Shown here piece after piece: positions 23,716-36,579 of a DNA stretch of 64,000 nt. The translations under genes were made by a program, and so were the position numbers. The stretch lies in contig JACCGJ010015181.1 in the NCBI GenBank assembly GCA_013407085.1, positions 1-64,000 of the forward strand, written 5' to 3'. The first letter of the stretch is position 1. Each line of letters begins with the position of its first letter. This DNA comes from Atriophallophorus winterbourni (taxonomy: Eukaryota; Platyhelminthes; Trematoda; Plagiorchiida; Microphallidae). The notes under the pieces are model-generated. The model saw only the letters and a program-made list of their open reading frames with translations. It was not told the origin of the DNA and did no database searches.

Positions 23716-25268
23716 TTAGTTCAGTGTTCCGTACATGTTCCCAGACTAAATTTCGCATATGTGATTCTTTTCATAGTAGTTGTAATATATACAATGGAAA
23801 AAATCTGACAAACGCAGTGTTGTTCTTCTTGGTGTTACCGAACACTCTAACACTGCTTCGGGAAGTATAATACAGCACCACGATTACAAACAATGTTTCA
23901 CGTAGCCAACAGCATCGGAGCTCACGAGTCAGTCGTGGTGGGTAATTTAGAATACCTCGGTCACCAAACTATGAAGCTAACGGGCCAAAACCTCTAAAAA
24001 TAACATTATTAACGAAAGGTATGATGGAAATTCATTAGAGCAAACTGGAAAGCAAATCATAGGAATCTCCTGAAGGATGTCAGAATGAGTGACTTCAGAT
24101 TTTCTACGCAGAAACCGACTAATGAAACACGACTTCTACAATCAGACGAGAATCCGATTAAAAATACTGGGTCAATCCAAGAAACGACCGATGTGCGAAT
24201 CTCGAAGGGTCGGACAAATAGACGAGTTTTCAGCTCTATCACTGTATACAAAAACCAAAATCAATTGCCTATATACAAACGCACAATGTCTGGTAACCAA
24301 ACTAGCTGAACTGGAGGATTTCTGTAATCAGCACTCAGTCGACGTCATAGCAATAACTGAGACACACTTACGTTAGCGATCGTGAGCTCTCTATCCCAAG
24401 CATAAACCTGTTTCAGAAAGACCGCTTAAAGACAAGTGTCGAGGTAGCTGTTTACCACCATGAACGTTTGTACAGTATGGTAGTTACAGGCACTGAACTC
24501 GATCTGAAAGACAGTATATGGTGCAACTGGAAGCTCGAATCAGGCGAAATTGCATCATTGGTGTAGTTTACCGTTCACCATCATCATTTGATGTGCATAA
24601 CGGAAACATGGTAAAAGCCATGCGGATAGACGGAAAACATCGCAATTCGCAATTATGGATTATGGGAGACTTCAATCTACCTTAACTATTTAACCGAGTA
24701 GATCATCCATCCCCAAAACTAGACTACAAATTTCGCAAACTGTTCGATTACATTCCATTGTATAATCGTGTTTTCGATTATACATGACAACGAAATTTGC
24801 AACACACATCGGTTCTAGACGTAGTCCTAATCTATGATGCCACGGCCGTGGAGAATGTTCAGTGTCACCCTCCGCTGGGTCGAAGCGAAAACCTCGTTTT
24901 GCTTTTTCAATACGTATGCGACGCTGGTAGAATTTTCGAAATAACAACACGAAATAGAAAAGTGAATTACATTGGTGTGATTGAAACAATGGTAGTTTTA
25001 GATGAACATAATAAAACTTTCAGTGATCCGGACTCGCATTGCAAACACCCTGACAGATTTCAATTTGGCAAGGGCTATTTTCGAAGTCGCCAGAATTGAT
25101 TCGACCTAGGCAAACTTTCGCGAATTGCGAAATCAAGTCACAAAACTCATCCGAGAAGATAAACAATATCACCAGCTTCAGCTGACAGTAAGACTGCAGC
25201 GAAATCCCAAACTGTTTTATCTAACTGATAACAAAACTACGATGCTGAAACCTGGTGTTTTTTCGATC

Positions 25269-27576
25269 ATGGCAGATAAGCGATTCAAGGATTAATGGTT
25301 AAAAATTGTAATAGTATACAACACCACAAGATTACAATATGAATGAAACCATGAAAAATGAAATAGTATAAATGCAATGGGGAATATCAAATGTAAAGGT
25401 CACGAATTATGTTCGTTTCCAAGTTGAAGTCCAATTTCGCTTTAAAAAAGGCAAGGATAGTCCACCACATGCTAGGGAATTTCAAAGAAATATTGCACGT
25501 ACGGCGAAAAAAAGGCGCCGACAATCAAGGCGGAAAATTGGAACCCGCGTGTCACGTTCCCGTCATACAAATTATGTAAGGGTTTTAGTGGATGTCTTTT
25601 AGTAGCTACAATTCTATAGGTCAAAATAATATCGAGTCGCGTCGTGTCCTCATTTGGGTTAAGTCTCATAATCATATAGGTTGTAATATTTCGGTTTACG
25701 GAACATTCGGAACACCAATTTCTAACTTTGTTGCTCTATGATGTGATCAGCTAATGTGTTCCAAACGCTTTGTGCATTTTCATATAGACATCTTATAAAG
25801 TTTTTGGTGTTCAATTCATGAAAAGTAATCTAAGGGCGGACTCGATAAGAGTCGGAATGCTCAAGTTTTTTTGGAACTTTCGAATTACATTCAGGTTGAA
25901 CCACATAATTAGTCGTTTGTGGGTCGGTGCTATCCGTTTGCTTGCTTCCGGCTATTACTCTGGGCAAGTTTAACTGAACTTTTTGGGTTGGTTGTTTTCT
26001 ATTAGCTTTCTATTCACGTTTGATAGTATCGGTCATTTCAGTTGTGAAGAAGGTTAGCTCTAAGGGGGCTACGAACTTGCCCTTCATAGTTGGCAGACCT
26101 CGGTATGCTGAAAACATCCATAAGTATGGCTTTCTGATAGAAATTGTTTCGGCTAGTTATTTCCACTGTTTCTGATCGTGCTCAGACTTTTCTTTAGATG
26201 GTACGTCAGCATCATCTTACGGAACAACTAGAAATACATTACTTCTTTGATTACTTTCTTCTCGAAATTTTTGCAACGACGTTCGCTCCCACCATGGTAA
26301 GTCTACATGGATACGACATGTAGTCTCCTGAACACCTCTAAGAAGGTAAGCATTTATGAGTATTTTTTACACGTCCTGCGTAGACTGCAGCGTTATTCTG
26401 AAAAGGCAAGGATCATCCTTGTGAGGAGAATTAAGGTGACGGTTTAATCGAACTATTGATGAGAGAGTAACTGCGGCCAGTCTTGTCTGACTACAGAATT
26501 TTTACCACTCAGCTAAGTCATGTTTTTGCTCAGCTTCGAACAGCGTTTCCTGCGACTCGGTCACGTTTGTATATATAACACTAAGGTTTACACCCGTGGA
26601 CTTAATTATATAATTTGAGTCAGTCATTTTAGCAGTGGTCTTTTTGAGTCCTTTCTCGTTTCCGTTAAGTCGAAAAGTCGGTGATCCCAACGAGCGCTCC
26701 GCCGTTTTTGTCACCATCTGCGCGGTAATGTGGGTAAATGTTGGCATGTTCGAGTGTGATGGATTTTCTATTGGCTCTTCGGCAGTTAACTCTAAGTCGG
26801 GCAACAATGGACCTTGTTTATCAATTCATTCAGTTTTGCATACTGGATTCCAGTTCATTTAAACGCGTCTCATTTTCATTCTCACGGACTTTCGCATCCG
26901 ACATTGACGCTGTTTGTGTGGCCTTGCAAGCCTGACAAATGCAACAAACACCGGGATAAACATCTCCATTAATAAACGATACCAAATCCGAGGTTAGGGA
27001 TTTACCGCATTTAGCATGAACTTTCGAATAACAATCGTAACCAGTGACGGGCTTTGCCTAGGGACTTACCGATTTTTGGCAAACCGTACACATGAAGCTC
27101 TGTGCTGTTTTTGAATCCTTTTCGGGTTTATCTGGTCAGGGTTGTGTGCAGTACTGTTCAGTGGTGTGTGCAAAGGCAGAGGTTTTGTCGAGCGATCAAT
27201 AATGAAGACCGTAGGCGCGAGAAAAAGCGTTGTTCACTAATAAAAGCAAAGTCAACATTGATTCCGGCGATTGCTCTTTAGTAGTTGATCGCACGATGTT
27301 GAATATATAACCATTCGACGGCCAAGAATAATATATTTCCGTTGACGTTAATCCCATTGAGGACTTGAAGATTATTAACAGGGTTGTACGCGTAGATGCA
27401 ATATGGGTAAATCTCGAGAAACCCGGATTGCTCGTATTATAGAATACCGCTACGAGAGTGGGATATCCAGAAAGCTGACTCCGAAGTCCAACAATATACA
27501 GTATATCCGCCTACCTGTAAGTGTCAGAACAGTATATGGTGATAATCAGGAGGTCAACTTAATGCAACTGCACGGC
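25269..27576 (-). mobile_element. CR1 element B2, internally deleted, nested in element F
   Basis: The 3' end (25269 onwards) has GATTCAAGGATTAATGG and a C-terminal ORF2 remnant (25675-25472, RLDIILTYRIV). Most of ORF2 is missing. From about 26040 upward lies ORF1: a VPWWERTS-like stretch, the frame 26807-26502 (SVIYTNVTES, DLAEW) and a PHD-like cysteine cluster at about 26880-27090. The 5' end at 27576 ends in the same GCACGGC wording as the full-length element at 52452. Both ends abut element F, which continues on either side. Confidence 0.75.
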
Positions 27577-28757
27577 GAGTGTAAGATAGATATGAGTAGG
27601 GAGTAACTGAGTCTGTGCTAAAAACAGCGAACGCACTCGCTACTTTTCATTCATGAGTTTTCATCCCTAAGGATTAACTACAATCATCGGAATTGTCAGC
27701 ACCAATTGTGCCGGAGACTAGAAGCGATATATGCATCAATTCTGAAATAGTGCAGCACATCAGGTTGAATATCAACAAGTCCGCGGGAGCTCCGAAATTT
27801 ATGCAGCAATCAATTGTGCGAACCACTTTGTGATTTATTTATTTACTCTTTGGAGGAAGGTGTTTTACTGACTGACTAGAAGAGAGGAATCCTGCCACTC
27901 ATCTAAATAGGTTGAACTCGTTCTGGGTCAGCAAATTAGTGCCCTGTTACACTCATTTAAGTGATATTAAAAGTTAGGCAGCGATTTGTGTGAATGTGTG
28001 TCATCTCGAATCCCAAAACTTGTTGTCCAGAGAGCAACATGGATTTCGGAAGTCTCGTTCTGGCTTGACTAACCTACTGGAGACAACGGACGACTGGACG
28101 CAGACGGTGGACGATGGTGGTTGCGTGCATGCATGTTACTTGGACATATCAAAGGCGTTTGATCGCGTGGACCATTATTTACTCCTGAGCAAGCTGCAAG
28201 ATGTTGGTATTAATGGATGCCTCCTTTCCTGTCTGAGAAGGTACCTTCTTGATAGCAATGAAACCGTACATATCGAGCGGTGTGATGTCTGTGGAAATCG
28301 AAGCTGCTAGTGGTGTCCCACAAGGTTTGGTACTTGGTCCGGTTCTTTTTTTGGTCTACATCAACGACATTCCGAAAATTGTCACAGTCAAATTGGTTCT
28401 CCTTGCTGATGATGTTAAACTTTGAATGCGAATCACGCCAAGCGTGGATTGTTTGCGCTTAAAAAGCGATTTGGATATATTGAAAAGCTGGTCGGAGTGA
28501 AACAAACTTCCATTGAACTTCCGAAAGTGCACAATGTTGCCAATAGGCAAAGATTTCCCATTCTTATACTACCTTGGATCAAAACAACTGGAATGGGCAA
28601 CCAAAGAAAAAGTCTTTGGCGTTTGGATTAGTGGAAGTGATTCAAAGTGATTCAAAGTGATTCAAAGTTGTAATGGTCTAAAAAGCATTTAGCTTAACAA
28701 TAACCATAGGATGGAGTTATGAGGTATATACAATAAAAAAAAGAAGAACAGGAAAAC

Positions 28758-31526
28758 TCATGTAGTGTAAATCGTATCAAAGTTTGGGTTGTCTCTCAAG
28801 TATTTGTCCAAATTAGCTTTAAAAATATCCAGGTTGGCTGAGTGTGTAACAGTGGAGGGGAGGATGTTCCATGTGAAACTTACACGTACAGCATACGAAT
28901 ATCTTCGACAGTTCAGTCTTGAAGTGGGAATAAGCACTGAAAGTTCATGTTTCCGACTGGCACGGGGTGGCGAGCGTGTGAAAAGTATGGACAAGGGATG
29001 GTTAGGGACGTGCGTAATATTGTACATCAGTGTGAGGTCACCTCTTAGTCGACGACAGCGAAAGTCGAAAAGATTGAGACTCCTCAAACTTTCTTCATAC
29101 GGTTTAGCAGCTAGTCCGGGTACAAGCTTTGTGGTTCGGTGGTAAATACGCTGCATAAGATTGATGTCATTCTGAAGCCAGGGTGACCAAGCCTGAACAG
29201 CGTACTCCATCGCTGGTCTCAGATAGGTGTTCATGATACGGGGCACCGACTGATTGGAGAATCTGCCGAAAATTCGTCTCAATAACGCCAATACTTGTGA
29301 GGCCTTCTTGTAAGCCGCTTTGCACTGCAGTGAAGTCTTCAGACTTGAACTGGTCCAAACACCCAAATTCTTCTCTTCAGTTGTCCAGACGAGTTGGTGG
29401 GACCCAAGAGTGTAGTTGTAATTAACAGTCTTTCCAATGTTTAACACCTTGCACTTTTGGAAGTTGAATGGTAGTTTGTTTCTCAAAAACCAATCGTGCA
29501 ATGTGTTTAGATCCTTCTGCAAAGTTTGACAGTCATCATTTGTACGTATGCTTCTCCAAAGCTTTATATCGTCTGCAAATAACATAATCTTGCATTTAAC
29601 ACGCTCGGGAATGTCGTTTGCGTAGATCAAAAACAAAATCGGTCCGAGGACCGAACCCTGGGGCACTCCGCTCGTAATTTTGAATGGTTTCGATAAGGAG
29701 CCGTCAACTCTGACTTGGGCACTCCTGTCGCGTAAATAGTTTTCTAGCCAAGCAAGAAGTTTTCATGTTATCCCGTGCAATTCAAGTTTCTGGATTAAAA
29801 TACTATGATTGACGCGGTCGAAAGCCTTTGACATGTCTAAAAAGCATGCGTGGATGGAGTAACCATTGTCCACACACTCAGTTCAGTCGTTTAAGGTGAG
29901 CAAGAGGTTAGATAGACATGAGTGATGTTTCCTGAAACCGTGCTGTTCAGTCGCAAGCAGTCTATTGTTTTCGAGGTGATGGGTGATTTTTTCCGCTACT
30001 AAACTCTCTAGCACTTTAGAAATTACTGGCAACAACGTAACTGGTCTATAGTTCGCAGCGTCAGATCGACTCCCGCCCTTGTAGATTGGTGTGATGACAC
30101 CAGATTTCCATTCCGCGGGAACGATACTATTTTCGAGCGAAATTTGGAATAATGTGCTGAGTGGACCACACAATGAGGATGCGCATCGTTTGAGGATAAA
30201 AGGAGTGATTCCATCTGCTCCTGGTGACTTTGCGATATTCAAACGAAGAAGTCTGAGCATGACACACTCATTGTTTATTGAGATTTCATTTAGTATTTTA
30301 TTGGAAAAGCCAATCGAATGCGGCGTAAGATGCACTGATTCCTTGGGGCAAAAAACTTTGCAGTAGTAACCTGCAAGAACTTCAGCAGCCTCGAACGCAG
30401 TCGTAGTTAGACCATTTAGTGTGCGTAGTGCTGAGATTCCTGGCTTAATTTTTGATGTAGTGTTAACGATCTGGTACAGGACTTTGGGGTTCCGCTCCAT
30501 CATGGTCAGTAGTCTTGCCTGATGAGACTGCTCATCCTCGGTGATAAGAGAGGTGACCTTGTTCCTCAACAGACGATATGTTTCCCAATTATCTGGCATC
30601 GGATTGTGGACAAAGTTTCTCCATGCATCGTTGCGTATCTTAATCCACTTCCTTGTGCGGCTTCTCAACGTGAAGGTAAATCGTTTTTTCGCTGTCTTTG
30701 GCACAAATCTGGAATGTAGGTTTATTCCATCACACAGCTTCTCTATGAAGTTTACCCAAGAACGATGCACGTCCGTGGTGTCTGGTTTCCAGTCAGAAAT
30801 CGTTCGAAGAGCATTGTGAAGACTTCCAATATCCAGTTGTAGTTTTGTTTTGTTGATGTCATTCATTCTTTCAGCTTGACAAACATAATCGAATAAGAGG
30901 ACCAGGTGGTCGCTAGAACCCAATGGAGTTTCGTAGCCGAGATTTTCGACGGCATGTTCCTCACTCGTTAGTATTAGATCCAGGACGGATGGCATGTTAC
31001 CATCTCTATATCTAGTGTTATCAAATACGTGGTTATAAACAGGAATATCGAAGATCAGTTCTTGAAACGCATCGTCGAGCGAATTCGTTGATAGAGCGTT
31101 TTTCTTCACCAAGTTTGGAAGGTTGAAGTCTCCCATAACCAGGAGTGGTGTTTGAAATCTGGCAGCAACAAGTCGAATTTTCTGGGGTAGTTCAACATTG
31201 TGCGCGTCACTTGCGCTTGGAGCAGGATAAATCACGCCAACAATGCAATCATCTCCAGTTGTCAGCTTAATTGAGCACCACAGAGTATCCTGTACACGTA
31301 GGTCAATATCGTCAATTTCTGTGCAGGATAACTGTTGGTTGTAGTAAAGTGCTACGCCACCGCCACGTCCCGCACGGTCTTGACGGAGAAGAGGTTCAAA
31401 CCATGTTTCGGTAATTGCAACTAAGTCCGGTGAGTGCTGTGTACATACGGTATCAAGATCCTGTATTTTGTTTCTCAGACACTGCGCGTTTTTATAGAGA
31501 CACTTTATGGTTTTATGGGTTAACAA
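28758..31526 (-). pseudogene. CR1 family A ORF2 (endonuclease-reverse transcriptase) with two stops
   Basis: The frame starts at 31526 with an ATG upstream of IKCLYKNAQCL. The AP-endonuclease-like domain shows AITETWF, VMGDFNLPNL and GSSDHLVLLFDY. The RT domain shows NYRPVTLLPV, QHGFRKHHSCL, then MSKAFDRVNHSIL, VPQGSVLGPILF and LFADD with both catalytic aspartates. Two in-frame TGA codons break it, at 29883-29885 (where related copies have Trp) and 29763-29765 (where related copies have Gly). The remaining frame, 29666-28758, runs to a natural stop and includes the C-terminal domain. Without the stops it would have the usual CR1 ORF2 length. It encodes the enzyme that nicks target DNA and reverse transcribes the element RNA; as it stands it cannot make a full product. 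Confidence 0.9.
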
Positions 31527-31639
31527 TTATGGAAAATGTGGAAGACTAGTTTTAGTTCCAAGTTGTGATATGTTTGGCAAAGATTGAGGGTTAGTATGCA
31601 TAAATTCAATCCGGTTCACAGTATACAGCTGAGGCGTTG

Positions 31640-32877
31640 AAGTCGTTTCTACTTCTCCGACTCAGGAACACCAAGCAGTACTAAACTTCTTAAACTTCTT
31701 GCTGATGCCCGATCGGAGGCTTTTGATTTTCGTTCCCACCATGGGAGATCAGCGAAAATACGGATTTTTGAGCCAGCAACACTCCTTAATAAGTATGAGT
31801 CTAATAGTATGTTTCCTAGGTCGTTTTCGTTCTCCAATATCACCTTGAGTAATCGCGGATCACCCTGGTGGGGTGATTTCGGGTGTCGACTTAAACGAAC
31901 TATAGCTGAGGGTTTAATGGGAACCAGGTTCATCATGTCACAGAGTCTGTTTCATTCGGCTGAATCGTGCTTTTTCCTGTCGTCGAACAGTGCATCATTT
32001 GTTTCAGGAACGTTACTGCAAATTACGCTGAGACTATGGGTCTTCTTCATTAAACCACCAGCAGGTTGCACCGGTGCTGGTCGATGAGGTGTCTCACTGT
32101 TGACCGTATTCGTTTTTCTCTTTACATTCACAGTAGATGCTGTCTTACGCGACTTAGTAACGAAATCATCTCTATGGCTCCTTTGTTGTCGCATTGGATC
32201 ACCACTAATCACCGAAGATGCAACACTAACCAAAGTTAACTTTTGTGGTGTTTTATCGGCGATTGCTCTATCGCTGATTTCCGCTACGGGCGATGATGCA
32301 TGAAAAACCTGTTCATTCGCGGTTATAGAAATTTTAACTCGCTGTAGACTTTGCTCTAGAGCAGACATTCGTTTTTCGATTTTGTCTTCAAAGTCTTTAG
32401 ATTTCTCTAAACCGAGAGCGGATATTTTCCTACAAACGGTGTCTTTAGTGTTGTGGCAAACGCCTTCATTCGATTGTCTACAGTTAATATAAACAAAACA
32501 AACAGATGGATGTTTCTCGTCGTTCACAAGACGCACACAGTCATCAGTCAAATTGTTCTCACATGACGCGTGTTGACGGAACCCGCAAAAAGTACATTTA
32601 ACTGAAACGCTATCAACGCTTACCGGGTTAGACATGTGATGCAGAGGTCACACGGATCCCGTGTCGCGGTCACAGCAAGATCGATCGATTTGTTTGTTTG
32701 GGCGGTGGACCTCGTTACACGTTCGCACATGTTCGTGGGCTGCGCAGGGCTTGCCGGTTGATCGATAACTGGTGTTTTGCGAGTTGAGTGAGCTGCCAGT
32801 GGTTGCTGGCGTGGTTTCGGCATTGAACAAGTAATCCGCAATAACTCGGTGATTACAGAAGATAGAATATGGAGCAA
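31640..32877 (-). pseudogene. CR1 family A ORF1 (PHD-like zinc finger and coiled coil), broken
   Basis: Three minus-strand pieces are collinear: 32877-32620 (proline-rich start, ending CDLCITC), 32635-31952 (VKCTFCGFRQHASC, then VCFVYINC, then a coiled-coil-like stretch) and 31936-31649 (LLKVILENENDLGN, FADLPWWERKSK, LVLLGVPES). The cysteine and histidine spacing across the first two pieces resembles a PHD finger, as found in the ORF1 of some CR1 elements. A frameshift near 32625-32640 and an in-frame TGA at 31952-31954 (Trp in the homologous B2 copy) break it. ORF1 proteins of this type are thought to bind the element RNA. Confidence 0.75.
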
Positions 32878-33739
32878 GGTGTCAAAACCTGTAGCTCAAT
32901 GTGATGTTTCTAATGATAGCAAAATCCATAGTGTAACTTGTTCTGCGAGAATCTTTGTACGCGTGAACAAATTGGCCTTTTCCGTCAAAACTGGTAACTT
33001 TGCTATAGTTCAACATGAGCGATCAAAAAGTATGAAATCCGATAGGCGTCGTCGAGTGGTAGACAGAATACGTTAAACGGTATAAATCCGAGCAGATGCA
33101 ACGAAGATACGGACAAAAATGTCAGAGCAACGAAAAATGCGACCGCACGCGGAATGAACGACTGTTAAGAATAGCATGTAATGTCAAACAGTTTACAACC
33201 GAGCTTGCCGCATGCAAGTTATGCTTCGTCGTATTTTCGGACATTTTTCCGTCAATCATTCCCCATGCTCATAAATACGTATATTAACCCGGTGATGGTT
33301 TACTCTGTGAAAGAATGGGCACCATGGCTACAAAAGGACATGAAGCTGCTCAAGAGGATTTATCACAGAGCAACTAAAAGTTTTGGCTGCCTCCTCAACC
33401 TACCATATGAGATTCGACTTGTGCATCTTAAATTGGATCCAATGCTTTGCAAACGCGTTCGATTTGATCTAATCCCAACTTACAAAATAATGAACTCAAA
33501 GGTGTGGCATTTATTTCGCCTCCGGTCAAGCCGTCACACGTACTCACCCACTTGCATATGATATTCTACATTCCCACCGGAACTGCCGTCGGTTCTTCTA
33601 TTCGGTGTGCGGTTGTTTCTTATGAAACTCGCTACCATCAGATGTTACAATCATCTAGTGAAAAGATTTTCACGAACAAATTGGATATATTTATGCATAG
33701 TAATTCCACCCTATTTCCCTCTATCCACCATATATATTC

Positions 33740-34090
33740 CGATTTTGGTAAGATTGAATGAGAACGGTTCGAGGGACCACATACATTTAAACATACAAAT
33801 ATTTACAACGTCCGCACCTTAAGTTGTTGTGATGGTTTGTTTACCTCTGTGTCACATTGAGATATGCTGGGTGGTGCTCTCCGAACACCTTCAGCGTCAC
33901 TCATACCAGGAATGTTGATGGTTAGAGGTCAGACGAAACTTTATGTTTGTATTAACATTTCGTAAATAAAAGATGATACCGTTGTGGCGAATGCCAGTCT
34001 TCTCGACCGCCATCACGACCTAGCATTCGACTTTCCCCATTCTGAAAGGAGCACGGCTCATCACAATTTCGTGATCTACTTCCAAAGCGC
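33740..34090. repeat. Repeat T copy 1 (partner 62735-63080)
   Basis: About 350 bp matching 62735-63080 in the same orientation, from GATTTTGGTAAGATTGAATG to GTGATCTACTTCC. It overlaps the 3' end of element F. The partner ends exactly at another CR1 tail, so this may be the 3' untranslated region of one CR1 family or an insertion hotspot. Confidence 0.7.
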
Positions 34091-34099
34091 GCGTGTTAC

Positions 34100-34780
34100 A
34101 AGCAGAAACCTTGTTTATTTGCATCGCGACTCCTCATTCGACTCGTAAACCTCATCAGCATGTTGAGACGATTTTTTCAACTGCAGATGACACGACTGTG
34201 GTGGTCATCATGAGAGTGCTTACAGTAGGTTACTGATCTCAACGATCTCATACACCGTTTCCGATAGTTGTGTTATACAAATCATGTCCACAAAGTTAGC
34301 CAATATTGTTCAATCGGTACTGGGTAGACGTCACAGGAAGAGCTGTTTCAAGATGCGCTCATCGATCGTTGTGCTGCTGACCATCCCTTAGCTCATCCTG
34401 TAAGACAAACCGTTCGATACGGAGTAGTTCGCAATCTATGAGTCGCGTGATCAAGGCTGATTTCATGTTTTTTCAACTAAATATATTGAACTAGGGACAA
34501 TGATTCGCATCTGTGTGAGCTAATCACATAATGTTTCTTAAGATTATTATGTGATATTGGTTTTATCTCGAATTAGGATTCTAGCTGCACGAACCACAGC
34601 TCTGAATTTTGAGTCCAGAACTGCGTAATAGTGAATGCATTTAAGCTGATAGTCATCGGGCTAGAATCCAATTGAGGCTCACTCATATGCGTAATGGCAT
34701 GTAAACGTTTATGCAATGTAGAAGCGTCTAATGATCAGAAACGAACCACCTGTGTGTTGTTCTTCAGGCTCACCAGTTTG
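34100..34780. other. No gene seen
   Basis: No open frame of interest and no partner recognised in the window. Confidence 0.4.
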
Positions 34781-35040
34781 GTTGAGGCCCTAGCGGTGTT
34801 TGTGACGACTGCGTTCTAGCGACGACTTTGACTTTTGAAGATCCTCGTATCGGCTCACCAAACAACGTCCGTATTCCGAGTCTAATATTTTCTGTAGTGA
34901 CGGCGTTGTTCAGTACAATCAACTTTGGAAAAGTGTAAATGGAGAAAGGGCCAGTACTGTTGTGCTGCCTGTTGACTTTATTGTCTCGCATGTTAGCAAA
35001 AGATAGAGCAATGTACAAAAATTATTATGTGTAGAGACAC
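34780..35040. repeat. Repeat U copy 2 (partner 17960-18330)
   Basis: Collinear with 17960-18300 with moderate divergence. No coding content. Confidence 0.6.
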
Positions 35041-36240
35041 TGGCTTGCTGAAAGGCTATAAAGATTCCGCTGTCCACCCTGTAATTTACACATTACAGTA
35101 TGTGCATCATTGAGCTTAGGTTTTTATGTACATCATGAATATCATATTTTTCGTCCCACAGGAAAAAATGATTGCGTAAGAGTTTGATTTGATTTTCTTT
35201 TCGAGAACGACTTTGAGATGCAGAACGTGCAGTTTTTCCACAGTTTGTTTTTGATCCGTGAATCTGGATGTGAACGACATTTGGTAACTGTTCAATTGGT
35301 TGTAGAAGAGAAAATAGCAGCTGACTAATTCATTGTTATAAATTTGAATGAACTCGTGGCGAAATTTGTTGTAAGGCAGTAAGAGTACGCAGCAACGAGA
35401 TAAAACGAATTGTTTTTCTAAACACTAACAACGATTTATAATATCGAACAAAGTAATGTGTAACATTCGAACATTCACTAAAGTCCAAAATTTGTGGTCA
35501 CATATGTATAGAAACACTTGTCGGGCGCCTCAATGTGGTTCGTTCCAACATCATGCATGATTTAGTGTTAACGAAACAGAGAAGGATTGATGCTCTTATA
35601 AATAGTGTAAATTTGACGAGGCTACTTCATGGTATTTGAATATTATCAGGGTTAAGAGTGTATAAATTTGAACAACTTCGCTCACCAGCAAACTGCACAG
35701 TCATGAAACATTTCAAAACGTATTTGACCAGTCTGTTTTTTCGGCAACTTCGTAAAAACACATCTCAGCGGTGACATTCTGCTCCTTCCATGTGGACGTT
35801 GTATGGATCTGGATTATTCTGATGATATTGCTTTTGGTGAATGATGACCCATTTGTCAAACTGCCCTTGGGCATGATGGATATGGAGTCATCTATGACTG
35901 GGATAATTTTATACAACGAGCAACTGTAAAGTGCTTTTCAGGAATGAGAAGGTGAACAACCAAATAGATGGTCGATCCTATCCTTTCTGGTGTTCGGATA
36001 GAGAATGAATTTGGATATACTAGAATCAATTGTCCCTGAAAGAGATGTCACTAAAGCTTAAGTTGAAGGGGAAGAATCATTTCCACTTCGATAATGACAG
36101 TGCTGCTCCAGGAGAGGGAATATTGAACGGTTCGTTCGAAATATACTTTGAAGCTGGTGGTGTTTGGGTAAAAGTTGCTAACGACAACTGTCTTGCAACT
36201 CTGCGGTGGGGCGCTGCGACTTAGGGGGCAACGTCACTAG
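35041..36240. other. No gene seen
   Basis: AT-rich sequence with only short, unremarkable open frames on either strand. I found no partner repeat. Confidence 0.4.
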
Positions 36241-36440
36241 CCTTCAAACAGTCATTATTCGATGTTGTCGCCGCTGGTTAGGACACGTGCTGAACATGAA
36301 TCCCGAAAGGTTACCATGGTGTGAGAGAGTGAGAGCTTGATTGGCTCGGCACATTGGCAACGATAGCAGTTAACCGACATCAATGGGAAGACTGCATCGT
36401 GTCGATTTCTCAGACACCAACTTTTGCTCCGATCACAAAC
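36240..36440 (+). pseudogene. Small relic of a second RTE-like element
   Basis: The plus strand encodes IRCC-like residues, then WLGHVLNMNPERLPWC, then in another frame VNRHQWEDC. This order is typical of the C-terminal end of RTE-type retrotransposons (a WLGHVLRM-like box followed by an N-R-x-Q-W box). It is different from the RTE at 37805-41815. Only about 200 bp remain. Confidence 0.6.
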
Positions 36441-36524
36441 TAATCAAGAACGAAAGCAAAAATTAAAGAATGGAAAATATATTATTAGTTTTTGTAATGT
36501 GGTGCTCATATCACCAGCCCTAAC

Positions 36525-36572
36525 ATACCAATACCGGTTTCTGGCTGTTTAGCGTGATCTAGCGGAGACAGT
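36525..36572 (-). ncRNA. Degenerate hammerhead-like motif on the minus strand
   Basis: On the minus strand the order is ACUGUCUCCGC, UAGAUCA, CGC-UAAACA-GCCA, GAAAC, CGGUA, UUGG. The GAAAC box and palindromic ACCGGU match the other copies; the CUGANGA box is mutated at two or more positions. Flanking sequence (GAGCACCACA on the minus strand) also matches the 240-bp unit. Confidence 0.4.
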
Positions 36573-36579
36573 ATTAATA

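Larger units (their letters stand above)
28636..33152 (-). mobile_element. CR1 family A, nearly full-length element nested in element F
   Basis: About 4.5 kb. The 3' end at 28636 has three GTGATTCAAA units followed by TAATGGTCTAAAAAGC. The 5' end, near 33152, has the same ATGCGACCGCAC wording as the family B element. Inside are ORF1 and ORF2 in the normal order, each with a few breaks. Element F is interrupted at FGVWISGS on the left and resumes at about 33161 on the right. The few breaks suggest a moderately recent insertion. Confidence 0.85.
23740..33830 (+). pseudogene. CR1-type element F, one relic split by two nested CR1 insertions
   Basis: Three plus-strand segments form one collinear element. 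Segment 1 (23740-25268) holds the end of ORF1 (VVLLGVTEH), the ORF2 start (INCLYTNAQCL), ITETHLR, a GDFNLP motif and SENLVLLFQY. Segment 2 (27577-28635) holds the linker and RT (LLSREQHGFRKS, DISKAFDRVDHYLL) up to FGVWISGS. Segment 3 (about 33161-33830) resumes with CQTVYNRACRMQV, LRRIFGHFS and AYSVKEWAPW-like wording (seen as VYSVKEWAPW). The gaps are filled exactly by minus-strand elements at 25269-27576 and 28636-33152. Many stops and shifts show that F is the oldest of the three. A related element, with its 5' part better preserved, is at 41830-43565. Confidence 0.8.
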
